A stretch of DNA of 64,000 nucleotides, from the NCBI GenBank assembly GCA_033439265.1, contig JAVTVX010000016.1, forward strand, positions 563,001 through 627,000. Reading direction: 5' to 3'. Position numbers and translations under genes: made by a program. The stretch's first letter is position 1; every line of letters starts with the position of its first letter. This document shows positions 1 through 13,218 of the stretch, piece after piece. This DNA is from Dillenia suffruticosa (lineage: Eukaryota > Streptophyta > Magnoliopsida > Dilleniales > Dilleniaceae). The notes under the pieces were generated by a model that ran no database searches, was not told the DNA's origin, and saw only the letters and a list, made by a program, of their open reading frames with translations.

Positions 1-63
1 TGGATACTTTTAAACAAGATAGCGTAATTGATTCTTTGCATGCGTTGTGATTGTTGTTCAAAA

Positions 64-98
64 GGGGTTAGGGTGGGGGGTGGGGGGTGGGGGGGGGG
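64..98 (+). repeat. G-rich run, possible G-quadruplex
   Basis: The + strand carries five G-runs of three or more separated by one to three bases, ending in a run of ten G. This fits the usual intramolecular G-quadruplex pattern. It lies far from any gene seen in the window, so a promoter role is not supported here. Confidence 0.6.
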
Positions 99-284
99 AG
101 AGCACAATTTTCGAAGTGATAAGTTTTGTCAAATCGGTACTTTGCATGGCAAGCTGTGCATGTAAGTTGGGGAATTTTTGAATGGTCCATGGCACATGCA
201 AGCAAAGGTTAACCCCATTAAATTGCCCGTATGGTCAGTTTAGATAATCAAAATCGTGGAAGGAACGTTACTGTGTGCTGAGTT

Positions 285-666
285 AACGGGGGATGTATGC
301 GAGCCGAACTTGATAAATAATAAATAATAACTTTCAAAATCGACACAACTGTATAATAAACTATTTAAATTCGATTCGAATTCGATTCAAAATTTTAATT
401 ATTTTATAATATATTAATATTTTTTTATTTTTTTATTTTTATATTATAATCATCTATAAATATATATAATATATATTAATATATATAATTGATCTACTAA
501 TCGAGTTTTTGAGTCTAAAATTTCATTACTCAAATTCAAATTCTACTCGATACATGATGAAGTAGACTCGAACTTAATTAGAACTCAATCAAATTCGAGT
601 CGAGTCACCCATTAACCGAAAGGCTTGCGAGTAGTTCAAACTCGACTCGAACCGTGTAACAACCCT
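285..666. mobile_element. possible old hAT-like non-autonomous element
   Basis: The segment is rich in TCGA and CGAGTC words. It begins near GGGGGATG and ends in ACAACCCTAG, a loose inverted match. Plant hAT MITEs often look like this. I could not see a clean 8-bp target duplication, so the ends and the family are tentative. Confidence 0.3.
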
Positions 667-1794
667 AGCAGAGAGATAGGTTGTGTGTGTGCATTAGATT
701 TTGTTTCTTGTCCGCCAAATGTGCTACAAACAACAGGTTGAGGAGGATTGCCCCATTGATGAGCTAGAATAGGCAAATTTTGGATAAGCTGAAAACGTGT
801 GAATAATCCATCCTCCTCAGCAGATGTTTCCTTTGCTTTTAAAATTATGTTATAACCATTTGAATCGAATTAATTAGATAAAACACAGATACCATACCGA
901 TAATAAAAATAAAAATAATTTGTATCTCAATCATAAATTATCAAATTTGCATCTTAAATTAGTAGAATTAGTAAATTTTTATCACCAAATTGTAAGACTA
1001 ACTCTCTAAATTATTTATTTATTTTTTATAAATTATTAATATTTGATAATTATATTAAGTGTGGTTAAATCTGGTTTGAGTCGAGTTGACCCTTCGAAAG
1101 CAAATCTCTCATAATACATATTTTTTTTATATACAAAATTTGAATCTGATATATTTTTTTTAAAAAAAATCAATATTTAATTACTAAATCAACGAAAAAT
1201 TGATTTTCTAAATTATCTATGTCAACCCGTGTTTATGACAATGAAATAAATTGCCATTAGACCAATTCAACAGATTTGTGGGATGAGATATCTGATTCCT
1301 TCCTCCATAGGACCAGCATTGCATGACAAATGTTAGATAGTGAAGTGATACTCTCTCACCAACTTATCTTCTTCTTTTAATATATTCTTAAGGGCAAGTC
1401 ACTTCTATTATTTCATAAAGTAAAAAAGGTTGTTCAACCCCCTTCACCACATACCGGATCTTCTATCACCGGTGTCCTCTATTTTACTATATTGTGATCC
1501 TAACCATCCAGCTGCCATATATCTTAATTGTCCAAGATAATAGACCCCCAAACTAAAAAAAGAATAAATTGCCATTTTTTTTTATAATACTATATTAATC
1601 GATATTTAAAGTCATACTCTTACTAATTCGATTCGAAATTTACAGTAGTCCATTTAAGGGGACACCCTCCAAATGTAGTTTGCTTTATACCCAAGTCGCG
1701 AATCAAAATTGAGAATTTAGTTAAGAGATTTATAATTATATTCCACTAAATCAACTGATCGTTGATAAATTATCATTTCATTTCTTGAGGTGCA

Positions 1795-1798
<4 letters not shown>

Positions 1799-1839
<41 letters not shown>
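1799..1839. repeat. (TA)n microsatellite
   Basis: About 20 uninterrupted TA units, followed by a T-run that leads into a SINE-like remnant. Confidence 0.95.
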
Positions 1840-1842
<3 letters not shown>

Positions 1843-1849
1843 TTTATAA

Positions 1850-1925
1850 AAATTTGAATCTGGGATTACCAAGTTGGGGGAGAGGGGTTTATACCACTAG
1901 ACTGTTCTCTTGGAGACATAATTAT
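1850..1925 (-). mobile_element. tRNA-derived SINE remnant
   Basis: Read on the minus strand it shows a polymerase III A-box-like stretch (GTCTAGTGGTATAA) and, about 30 bases on, a B-box-like stretch (CAGATTCAAAT), then an AT-rich tail. The same arrangement, with closely similar sequence, occurs in the tRNA-like half of the composite retroposon at 45030-45217. That marks them as one SINE family. Confidence 0.5.
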
Positions 1926-3167
1926 ATATTATGTGAATCAAAAAAAATATATATTATATAATATATATATAATGCATGGATGAATTTCTATGCATAAATC
2001 ATTCAATATAAATAGAATAAGGTTTATTTTACTATTGTAAATTTATTTTTTAATACTTATCGTACATAGTTTGGTATTAAATGATGTAACCATATGAGCG
2101 AAATCTAACTTACCACAATCACACTTAAATTAGTAACCTAAAGTCAATACCAAGTATTAATGGTTTTTTTAATCTCTTTAATGCAAATAATAGTCATGAG
2201 ATAGGTGAGTGAAAATGAAATAATCAACCACTGCATGATCCAAAATGAAAAATTAATCACAAAACCATGAGTGCAATTAATTGAATTGAGGACAAAAGGT
2301 CAAAAAGATGGCTAGCTAATTTGAAGTAGTACACACCAACCCAATGCCCACCCAATAAAAATGTCCTAATGATGGAATTTGTGAGTTAGGGTTTGGTTTC
2401 ACTTATACATCACTTAGCAACTACCTAATAATAAGTTGATCATGCAACTAAACTCATTTCTATTATTGAAGTAGTTAAGCACTAGATTAATAATTATTGA
2501 ATCTGCACAAGAACCTTCCTCCCCTTTTTATTAGTTTTGATCTTCTAAACAACTCTAACTAGGCACCTATGGTTTCAAAAATTTCTCTTAGGAAGTCGAC
2601 TTGTACATTTAAAAATTCATAAAAATTAAATTTTAAGAAACAATCTCATGCACAAAGGATATTTTCAAAAATCTAAAGGGCTCACGGGGCTGCTACTAAG
2701 GAACATCCGATAATAACCTTATTAGTCCACATTGACTCAACCCTTTCACCTAATATCTTTATCGGCTTGTATCGATGAGTCCTATAACTCAACTGATATC
2801 ATTCTCTTACTTCTTAAAAGATTTTTCTCGAATTGTAAAGCCATTTTATAATAAAGTGAGATTAACTTAATATTGTTTAAAAATTTTCTTTGTAGACGTG
2901 TTTGGACATGGGGTTGAAGAGCTTAGTAATTTTAATTTTTTTAAATATTTTAATAATAGAATTTTAAATAAATAGAATTTATTCATCATTGGCTAAACTT
3001 TACAAGGAGGATGCAATTGCCAAGGTTGCCAAATATTTGTTGAAGGACATTTGTGATGCATGTACACCGAACTCAGAGATTGAAACATTTACGTCCTATG
3101 ATCACTACCATTGGGCTGCCAAATATTTTATTATTTGGTCATCCTCCCACTTTAAAAGTGAAACAAA

Positions 3168-3172
<5 letters not shown>

Positions 3173-3210
<38 letters not shown>
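3173..3210. repeat. (CT)n microsatellite
   Basis: About 19 CT units. The short open frame that reads Leu-Ser repeats across it is a product of the repeat. Confidence 0.95.
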
Positions 3211-3215
<5 letters not shown>

Positions 3216-5429
3216 AATTAAAATATGAATGAGATCATGGTAGAAGCTCGAGTTTTCGCAAGGCATTTTTAGGTACTATGTTGGATACAAAGGAGTTTAA
3301 ATAAAATATATTTTGTTTGGTGGAACCATCATGTTTTAAAGAAATCTGCAAGCCTTTGCTTTTCAACTGTCATACTTGATTTTGACCCCTCACTGTTTCA
3401 GAACCTTGGAATTAGGGCTTAGCACCTAATCTTAGAATTTGACCCAATTCCCACCCATCTCCCATTTTACTTCACAAACCAAGGAAGAAATGAAAGAAGC
3501 CCAATATTAAATTATTAAACTGAATGGACCAATGGTAAGGTATTTATTCCCTCCACCCAAAAGCAAGTTATCTGAATTTGAGTTTCTATAGTATATTACT
3601 AACCCAAGAAATAGGTGCTTTGTTCTCTCTCCTTTTTCTTAATATTTAAATATTATAAAATTTATTAAATATTAAAATTTTTATTAAAAAATTTATTAAA
3701 TCATCAGTATATTGGTTCTGACTCTAAATAGTATATTTTTTTGTCCTTATCCCGATATCTGAAGTTTCACTCCAACTAATTCGAATCTACTGACTGTCAG
3801 GTCTTCTATAGAAGGGGAGGTCTTCCAAAGTAATTATTTTTATTTCTAAGAAGATTCGAATCTGAACACTTAATTAAAATATACGGAACCCTTTTCATTG
3901 TGTTAACCGACTTTTGGTACTCTTAATAGTGTGTGCATACATATGAAATGTAATTTAGGCAAGGAAGGCTAAGGAAGACCAGCACAATTTATTCGTAAAG
4001 AATTTAAACACGCAACCCATGTTGAATGATATTAGAAAGCTAGTCTTAGCAAGATAGACAGCCAAAGATGTATGAAGTATACTATGGACAGCTAATGCCA
4101 TATTGTCTTTTCTTGTAAAGCCCTTTTGGGTGCTTTCTCACGAAATTCCAAAATTAAACCCTTTTCTCAAAATTATATTCCGTTTCTTGCCCTTTTGAAA
4201 TCCTTTTTCTTTTCAAAAATTGTAAACTTACCCAAAGAATCTGATATGAAATGAGGCAATCAATGAAGAGAATAAAGAACAAGAGAAATTATTAAAATGG
4301 AACCTTAGAATAAAGTCTATTTTTAAAATTTTTTTTCCTAGTTCAATAGAAAATATATTGATTTAAGATTATATACATAAGATAATTATTTTAATATAAT
4401 TATTTAATAAATCAAAATTACTATTAAAATTTAAATTCTTCCATTCTTGGAAAATAATTAAATGTTTCCATCTAACAAATCTAAGACATTGTTATTTTTT
4501 TCTTGGTTGATTGGTATTCAAAAATTAATTTATTGGTCTAAATAATCTGGTTCGAGCTAACTATCAAATTTATTAAAAGATGAGTTTTTTCGACATCTAT
4601 TTTTTTCATTTTTAAAACTCGAATCAATGCTAATCGTGTCATCTTGATCCGCACAAATTTCGCACTTTCTTTTAGAGGTCTTCGTACATATCTTTATATT
4701 TTTTATTTTTAAATTATTAAATATTATCATTTATTTTAATTAATTTAGACTAAGCGTTGTTAGCAAAAAGTATATAATAATTTTCTCTCGACCAAAACAT
4801 ATTTTCTAGAAATCAACCAAAAAAATAATTCAACGCCTTAATAATAATATTTCACTGCTTTAGGCAAAAAAATAATGAAGGGGTTGTAGCTGGGTTGCCA
4901 AAAATTTGAGTGAGCAGCTATTGGACGATAGGCGAGTACAATGATAATTTTGTGGTTTTTGTCATTTTTCTCAAAGGTCCCACGCCACTTTGATCATTGA
5001 ATTTTAATTTTGAATAAATGAAAATATAAAAAATATTGAAAACTAAGAAAAACCCAAATAAACCAACGAATGATGTTAGGAGGGAGAGAGGATAGACACA
5101 GAACTAACATAAGGCTGCGCGGAAAATAGCGTACTGAAAACGCCAATGCCCCCTTGGGTTTTGCCCTTTGCCCCCACCTTTGTCTCTCGTGCTTGCCTCT
5201 TTCGTTTTGGCCTAACCTTGCTCGCTTGGTCACAAACATTCCTCCTTGCTCCTTTTTTTCTTTTTTAAACTTTATCTTGTAATTAAACTGAGGATAAACC
5301 TTAATGCAATGGTTGATTTGTTTTTCAGTGATCTTGAAATTATAGATTTGATACATAAAAATAATCTTTTTGCAAAATAATATAAGAAAAATATTACGTA
5401 CATATATGCCCACCCTCCCCATTTTCATA

Positions 5430-5645
5430 TTAAGTCGAGAAATATTTTATGTATCGGATAAATCATTTATCTTGTAATTAAACAGTATTAGATAAATTTT
5501 TTTTACCCAGACCCATATCTCCACACTAAGTCAAGCAGCACTTTATGCACCGAATAAATCCTTTTATCTTGTAATTAAATAACACTTTATGCACCCAATA
5601 AACCCTTTAATCTTGTAATTAAACAGCGTTGGATGATTTTTTTCC
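5430..5645. repeat. degenerate tandem repeat, about 55-95 bp unit
   Basis: Three imperfect units share TTTATGxACC, ATAAATC or ATAAACC and ATCTTGTAATTAAA in the same order. A partial further unit with CTTTATCTTGTAATTAAAC lies just upstream near 5270. No function is evident. Confidence 0.55.
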
Positions 5646-5924
5646 CAGAGGGCCATGTTTTAAGTAGGTTGTCAATTTTATTCCATTTTACTTATTTTGT
5701 TACGAGGCAAAATTATAAATTATAATTTGATGGAATGTTTCACTTTACTATTTAGAAATATTTTAAATTTTGAATTTTATTTTCAAGCTTATTTTAGAAA
5801 TAAAATTAGATCGACTAATATAATATGTATTGCTAAAGTTCATTTCATATTAAAACTATTTTTTTATATAAACTATCATTATCTGATAATTATATTTTTT
5901 CGAGTCAAATTGGACTCCTAAAAC

Positions 5925-5955
<31 letters not shown>

Positions 5956-6632
5956 TTATTGATATCCTATGACTATCTTGATTCTGATAAAATTCGATTC
6001 GAATCTAATTGAATTTGTAGCGGCAAATCTCTTCCGAATTAATTTTGCAATTTCTTTGCACAATAATCACTCTTAATTCTTTTTTTAATTTTGTTTCGGG
6101 GTAACAAATAGGTCATAATAATCATCTTGTGCACAGTCATGGCTAGATCGCATCTTGCCCCAAGTGAAAAAATTAAAGACTAACCGAAAAATTTATAAAA
6201 GAACTAATTACGTAATAATTTCTTTATTTTTGATAAAAATATATACACACAAAATTACAATTTTTTTAATAATTTTTTATTTTAATTAAAAAATATTATG
6301 AATAAAATATAATAAAATAAAATAAAAAATAAGTCCTCGTTGCATCCAAAGGGAATATACTTGGTCCAACAAAAATTTGAAGGCTTTAATCCCATGAATA
6401 CAACCCAACACTAATTGGAGTACCCTGTGAGAAAATCTCTCAGAGAACATAAAAAAATAATAATAAAATTAAAAAACCAAATTGCTAGATGCTTTTATAT
6501 TAAAAAGTAATGAAAGTGACAATGGAAAATGTGGGCACAGAGATCGAGACCGCAGACAAACCCAGCATGTGCCATCCCACGGATTCAAAGCCCCACATTG
6601 CCCCATCACCTCCCTCCGTATCCAAACATGCG

Positions 6633-6633
6633 C

Positions 6634-6667
<34 letters not shown>
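6633..6667. repeat. (TTA)n microsatellite
   Basis: Eleven or more TTA units followed by a T-rich tract. The open frames that read poly-Tyr or poly-Ile here come from the repeat. Confidence 0.95.
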
Positions 6668-6668
<1 letters not shown>

Positions 6669-6744
6669 TTTTATTTTTTATTATCATTATCCAAGTTTTA
6701 ACTGATTAATTTAATTCAAATATTATAAAACTCATTTTAAGAAT

Positions 6745-6850
6745 TGACTCTCTCAAATCATTTTTTGTCATTCTCATAACTCAAACTCAAGACTTCTGAT
6801 TAAAGGGATAGAGTGTTCTTGATCACTCAATCTAATAGAGTTTGGTCTAA
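6745..6850 (-). mobile_element. SINE-like repeat, second family
   Basis: The reverse complement contains ATTGAGTGATC, then TTTAATCAGAAGTCTTGAG. This matches a segment near 56445-56500 on the + strand (ATTGAGTGATC, then AACCAGAAGTCTCGAGTTCG). The second copy has a better B-box (GAGTTCGAACCCC). Two dispersed copies in opposite orientation with a tRNA-like head support a SINE. Confidence 0.45.
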
Positions 6851-8558
6851 ATTCTAGACTTATGTAATTAAGAAAGTTTTAAAATTAAATTTCATTGATA
6901 AAAATATTTAAAATGTTTTTAAGAGATTAAATTTTATATAATACGATTATTATTCCAAACTTACAGAACGGGTGGTTAGTAATTTTCATTTGCTTCTACA
7001 AAAAATACAAACTAACTGAACCATTGTTTATACTATTTCAATCTAATTTTGAAACTAAAACCAGATCAACTGCTCAGATTGTGGGACAAATCGATCTGGT
7101 ACCACCCCTACGGCTTACCCCAGAACGGACAGACACTTTTGACATGGATGAGGATCAAACACCACGTAGGAAAGTCAGGCGTGGAACAGTGGGTGCCAGC
7201 TGGCAGAAAAGATGATAAAAAACAATGTCTGAAAATAATTGGAGGGGGGGCGGGGAGAGGAAAAGAAAGGAGGAAACAGGCTGTGTTGTTGGGAAGTGGA
7301 ACGGCGGCAGGTCACATGTTATATTCTCCGCTCCCCACAGACCTCACAGAGTCCTTTTGTTCAACTGGGACAGCTAGCTGTACTCACCCCTGCACCACGC
7401 CTCTCTCTGTTCCAAAACCTCATATGTATTTTTTATTTTTTAAAAATTATAAGAATGCAATATGTATTTAAGATGATTTTTTTTTTAAAAAAAATTAAAA
7501 TTAAAATTAAAATTTTTTTATAAAATTTTCAAATTATTATTTTTTTCATAAAATCAAATTAAGCTTAATTAGGCATGAATATTGTCTGTAGATTAAATAT
7601 GTAAATGGAATGAGATTTACATACTAAATTTCTCTTGATTTGTTCCTATATTATTTATATATTTAATTAAAAATAAAAATTTTATCAAAATTTAGAGATT
7701 TACAAAAAAAAAAAAATTACTTTTTCTTTTTCTCATAAATAAAACTAAAATTAACATATATCAACGGATTTATAATTCCCGTTATAATTGAAATTTTATT
7801 TCTTGTTTGAATATTAAAAAGAAGAAGAAAATTTTCAATTCTGATTCAAGAAAAATAAATAATTAATAAAGTTTTTTATAAGGATAATTAACTCTTTATC
7901 TTTGTCCTAAAATAAAAAGAATATTTTATAATATAACACCAGTAATAATTAATAATAATACTACTTATCATTTATTCATTAAATATATTTTTTCTACCAT
8001 CCATCTCATGACAATTATAATTAATATAAAATAATTTATTTTACAATTTTTTTTTTTCAGAATCTTGATAATTGATCTTGTTGTTATGGTAATCTTGGCA
8101 ATGTTTATTAAAGTCAAAAGTCATAATTTCATGAAGTTGTTGAATAAAATTTTATCAGTTGTTTTTCAAGTTAAATAATTATTTTTTAGTATTATATCGA
8201 TTAGTATTTAAAATTATATTTCGATTAATTAAATTAGAATATTTGTCGGGTTTATTATTGGGGTAACTCTTTTAATGTAATTTTTTTTTATTTCTAAGTT
8301 TTAAATTTAAAATTTGATTAAAAAATCTAATATTTTTATCGATCAGATCAAAACTCTGTATTCATCAAATTAAATAATTATATTATGTATAAAAGAGAAA
8401 AAAAGAGTACTACAAAATCAATAATTTATCAGAAAGAACAAGGGCATTATCGTCAAACAATAAAAAAAGCCCGTTTGGTTTGAATGAGAACAGCGAACCA
8501 GTTGAATTGACTCCAAAAATTGGTAATTTTCTACTTGAAACCCTCTTAAACGCCCACC

Positions 8559-8570
8559 CTTATATACTCC
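8559..8570 (+). promoter_or_regulatory. TATA box of the O-fucosyltransferase gene
   Basis: TTATATAC lies about 220 bases before the chosen ATG. Between it and the ATG is a leader rich in CT repeats (about 8623-8648 and 8707-8724), a common plant 5' UTR composition. The assignment rests on position and consensus only. Confidence 0.55.
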
Positions 8571-8783
8571 GATATCCCACCATCTCCCCTGTTCTTTCTA
8601 ACACGGAGGCTTCGCTTTTCGCGTCCCTCTCTCTCTCTCTCTCTCTGCAAGCTCAAAAATATATAAACAAGCTGAAGAAAAATCACATGACTCTTTAAAA
8701 CCCTCTCCTCTCTCTCTCTCTCAAAAGCAGAGGACTACAAAACAGAGGATTCAAAAAATAGAAAGAAAAAATCAGAGTTTTTG

Positions 8784-11700
8784 ATGGCGAAAGCGAAGAG
8801 CGCTACAAAGAAGGTATCAAAAATTTCAATACCATCACAGATAATAAACTCTCTCTCATCGTCTTCTCTCCAATCCCTCTTACCCTCGCCCAAGAAATCT
8901 GCGAAAAAGAAGCCCAATTTCTTCACATTCTCAACCTTTACAAGGCCCAAATTCTGGCTTCTCATTCTCTTCATTCTCTGCCTTCTAGGCACTCTGGCTT
9001 TAATGGGTTTTTCCAACATTGTCCCTATAATACCCTTCTTTCCAAAACCATGTCTGATCACACAAAACCAGGAGCTAATCTCATCTATTTCTTCTGTTTC
9101 TATAATGAAAGTTGTTGAAGAAAGTGAAAAAAATCATGGGGCTTTAGAGAAAATTGAAGAAGAGAGTGAGTTTTGGAAGCAGCCAGATGGGATGGGGTTT
9201 AGGCCATGTTTGACGTTTAGCAGAGAGTATGAGAAGACAAGTGGGGTTGTGTTGAAAGATAGGAGTAAGTATTTGATGGTAGTGGTTTCTGGCGGGATGA
9301 ATCAGCAGAGGAATCAGATTGTTGATGCTGTTGTCATTGCTAGGATTCTTGGTGCTGCTTTAGTTGTCCCTATTTTGCAGGTCAATGTCATCTGGGGTGA
9401 TGAGAGGTTGGTTTTTTCTTTTTCCTTTCTTTTTTTTTTAAATTAAAAAATTTCCCATTTTTCCTTAGTATCTTCGGTTGATCCAGCTATGTTGGTATTT
9501 TGTTGTCGCTTTTTGTGGGATTGCTTTAGTCTGTTCTGAATTGGAAGGAATATGCTTATACTTTATAAGTTTCTATTTTTGGTCTATTTGTGCTATTGCT
9601 ATTTCTAAAGCTTTTGTCCAGTTTTTTTCCCCAATTATATGTTCAGTTCTTGAATTTATTGTGTTATGTTCCCTTTTGTCCTACACTAATGTGGGGGTTG
9701 CATTTAGCTTTGTGTCAATGGCTTAATTCTCAAATTTGCAAATTTTTTTTTTAGTCAGATGGAAAGCCATCATCATTGATTCTATTGGGTACTCATAATT
9801 TCTATCATGATATATATTTATGTGACTTGTTAATGAATTTCACTGACCGGTGCTGTGGTTTTTGTGTCGTTGATTGGAGCAGTGAGTTTTCTGATATATT
9901 TGACTTGGAGCACTTCAAGAGAGTTCTTGCCGATGATGTTAGAGTTGTTTCCTCGCTGCCATCAACACATTTGATGTCAAGGCCTGTGGAGGAGAAAAGA
10001 ACTCCACTTCATGCCTCCCCTCAATGGATTCGTCAACATTATCTTAGACGAGTAAGATTCTTTGCCATATATATATATATATGTAATTTACTTTTCTGGA
10101 GCTATTTTCACATCATTTTCCGCATATAGTTATGTATGATTCTCAATTGTGAAAAAGGAAGAGAGGAGAACATTGAGAGTGTAGCCGTCTTTTGTGCTTT
10201 ACCTTTGCATTAGGAGCACAATTTTGTTTGTAATTTTATAAAGGAGGCCGAGATGCTTCTACTGCCGGATTTTAAGCTTTGAGATGTCGTTTTATGGTGG
10301 AATAGGTTCCATTGAATCGGTATATATTCACAAGCTGTTCCACTGTTTTTCAGAACCTACAGATTATGCCTATATATTCACATTCCCCATTTGCACGTGA
10401 TCAATTAATTCATGCATACTGCAAGCCATGCACATGGTTCGGTGGAACAGTCAAACTACTAAGCTGTTCATTGTCACTTGGACCATTCTAATGTTTGATG
10501 CACCAACATTTTCTCAATTGTTTAAAGCCATGTCCAATCAGAGGTGTTTGACTTGGTAAAAGCAGCAGGTAGCTTTCATGTGGTCCATTTTGCTATTGTT
10601 GTTTTTGTTGCTAAACTGTAGTTGCTCATGTCTACTATATTCATTAAAAAAGTTAAATTTCAATTTGGTACTCATCATTAGAAAACCTGAATTTCAATTT
10701 GGAGTGAAGAATCTTATGCAATTGAATTCCTATCCCTGCAGTTTAACCGGGATGGCGTTTTGCTTCTACGTGGTCTGGATTCAAGGCTAGCCAAAGATCT
10801 CCCCCTTGATCTTCAGAAACTTAGGTGCAAGGTACAAATATAATGATTTTTCAGATAAAATGATGATCTTCTCATTTGTTAAAGCTTTGTATCTACGATC
10901 CTTTGTTTGTTTTTTAATGCATGTAGACAAGATCCTTGTAGTATCAAGATTCCTGGATTTAATGAGGTCACAATGCTAATACTTCTGTATTATAGTTAAG
11001 GATTTGAGATGCAGCTTGTCTAGGACTATGTTGCTTATATTTTTCTTGTATCTAAACTGTTTGATTCGATCATTTTTGTCAAACCTCCTTGGTCGTGCTA
11101 TCCTGGAATGCAGACTTGTCACCATCTATTTGTTACCAAGTCCTGTATTAAGTATTGACATTACATATACCATCACTCTTCTACATCTGTCAGTTCTGCA
11201 AATCTCTAGTTCTTTGGTGGTTTTGAATTGAGTTTATTTAGTTTGCCAATAGTTAAGAAGTAAAGTACACTTATTAGTTAATAACAAATTTGTATCAATT
11301 TTGGCTTCAGGTGGCTTTTCATGCCTTGAGATTTGCCCCACAAATTTTGGAACTTGGTAATAAGATCGGAGAGAGGATGCGAAGCAAGGGACATTATCTT
11401 GCTCTTCATCTAAGGATGGAGAAGGATGTATGGGTGAGAACTGGTTGTCTTCCTGGTTTGAGCCCTGAGCATGATTTAGTTATTAATGAAGAAAGAAAGC
11501 AGCGGCCCGAGCTTCTTACTGCAAGATCCAACATGACTTATCACGAACGCAAACTTGCTGGTCTCTGCCCCTTGAACACAATGGAGGTTACTAGGTATGA
11601 GTGTAGCATTTCTAGCAAATGCATTGATTGTTGTAGCCTTTGTTGTGGTATACTTTGGTTAATTCATATAGTGTCTGACATGTAAGTGCTTTTCTTTGGG

Positions 11701-12384
11701 AATTATCTGTTTTAGGCTGCTCAAAGCCCTAGGAGCTCCAAAAAGTGCAAGCATATATTGGGCTGGCGGACATCCATTTGGGGGAAAAGAAGCCTTGTTA
11801 CCATTGACCAAGGAATTTCCTCATTTCTACAGCAAGGAGGATCTTGCCTTACCGGGTGAACTTGAGCCATTTGCAAACAGTGCTTCTGTTATGGCTGCCA
11901 TTGACTACATAGTTTCAGAGCAAAGTGATGTTTTCATGCCATCCCATGGAGGAAATATGGGCCGTGCCATTCAGGTATAGCTACCCCCGCCAAATAGTTA
12001 TTGCGATAATCTTAAAACTTTCCGTCTTCTTTCAACAAGATCCAAAATTGCTTCTGTCAACATAGCTCGCCTTTCGAATTTCAGTTGCTAGAATTTTGGA
12101 TATCTGTATGTGCTGAAATACATCCGACTGAGGCTATTTATTTGATGATATAGGGACACAGGGCCTATGCAGGGCACAAGAAGTATATAACACCAAACAA
12201 GAGGCAAATGCTCCCTTATTTTCTGAATTCTTCTCTCCCAGAGGCCGAGTTCAACACAATTATAAAGGATTTGCATCGTGATTCACTCGGGCAACCCGAC
12301 TTCAGAACAAACAAAGCTGATAGAGATGTTACAAAGTATCCAGTGCCTGCATGCATGTGCGACGATTCAACAACAGCACTGTGA
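8784..12384 (+). CDS. O-fucosyltransferase family protein, six exons
   Basis: Predicted 551-residue Golgi type II membrane protein of the plant O-FucT family (PF10250), which includes cell-wall glycosyltransferases; the substrate is not known. Exons by sight: 8784-9406, 9883-10051, 10742-10831, 11311-11594, 11716-11974 and 12154-12384, all GT-AG and in phase. A basic, Ser-rich N-terminus precedes one membrane segment at about residues 57-79 (FWLLILFILCLLGTLAL). Family signatures follow: SGGMNQQRNQIVDAV, FDLEHFKRVL, GLDSRLAKDLPLDLQKLRCK, ALHLRMEKDVWVRTGC, LAGLCPLNTMEV, and SHGGNMG near the end, then the usual PVPACMC region. The start is the ATG at 8784, in a CT-rich leader; a frame beginning three bases earlier would start on TTG. 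The gene looks intact, with a TATA box near 8560. The exact member, such as an RRT-like or FRB1-like enzyme, cannot be told from this view. Confidence 0.93.
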
Positions 12385-13218
12385 TACGATGCCTGAAGTC
12401 CTACATGAGATCAAACACTGAATATTGCTCCATTGGTCAAGTACGGACATATTCCCTGGAGTGCTAGGCCTTGAGGAGGACGGGAGGTCATTTAAGGATG
12501 ATGTGGCTTATTAAAAGCACCATCTGGGAAAGGGCAGATTGGGAGTTCTATTAGTGGCATCCCCTATACAAGAACCATCAGGAAAAAGACATGGGGCCTA
12601 TTGCACACAATCTACTGCCACCGGGAAGATGGCTGTTTGCACTTGTAGTAGCATGCAAATCCTACTACAGCAATTTTTTTGTTTTTGTTTTTGTTTTTTT
12701 ATTTTGATTCTTCTCTGGAAGATTTTTGGTTAGGAGATGATAGGAATATTGTTTCATATCATTCTTTGCAACAGATGTAGGTGAATGTATACATGTATAT
12801 CTTGTGAAAAATGCGTTTCTTGAGCTTATATATTATCAGATTCAAAAGCTTTATATACTTGGCTCCTTACAATTTTTGAATAAATGCTTCTTTGTGGATT
12901 GAGAATTACAATTACTGGTCCCCGGATTTATGGCAAAGGAGAACAAGTTCATTAGACCCCAGCAGAGACAGAGTACTTAAAAGCTTTATGTCATACCAGA
13001 TTCAAAAGCTATATAGACTTAGCTTCTTATAATTACAAATGCTGATTTAGATTGGAGTTACAATTACTGGTTTATAAGAGGGAAAAATTTTGACTTATAT
13101 AAGGCTTTGAAATACATGACTGTCCATGTGCTAAGACACTATATCATTTTTCTTCATTTTTACATCCATGTATTGCTGATCAGCACCAAAGTGTTCAGCT
13201 GACCAAGAAATAGGATCA
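12385..13218. other. 3' UTR and spacer
   Basis: Holds the 3' UTR of the O-fucosyltransferase gene, and two near-repeats containing TCAAAAGCTTTATATACTTGGCTCCTTAC and a diverged form (about 12840-12870 and 13000-13030), then the tail of the lipoxygenase relic on the other strand. No separate gene is seen. Confidence 0.6.

Larger units (their letters stand above)
1..8554. other. AT-rich intergenic DNA
   Basis: No convincing gene is seen in this 8.5 kb. The open frames here are short, lack recognisable domains and run through low-complexity sequence. The stretch holds microsatellites, an old hAT-like element and SINE remnants, listed separately. The final 500 bases grade into the promoter of the O-fucosyltransferase gene. 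Confidence 0.7.

Noticed and set aside
64-98. Interstitial telomere repeat
   Set aside because: Only one TTAGGG; plant telomeres use TTTAGGG.
2989-3228. 79-codon frame
   Set aside because: Ends in Leu-Ser repeats from a (CT)n tract; no motif or splice context.
7024-7523. Overlapping frames of 63-140 codons upstream of the O-fucosyltransferase gene
   Set aside because: Three frames are open at once in a locally GC-richer stretch, with no recognised motif and no codon-like pattern.
8781-8783. O-fucosyltransferase start three bases upstream
   Set aside because: That codon is TTG; the ATG follows at 8784.
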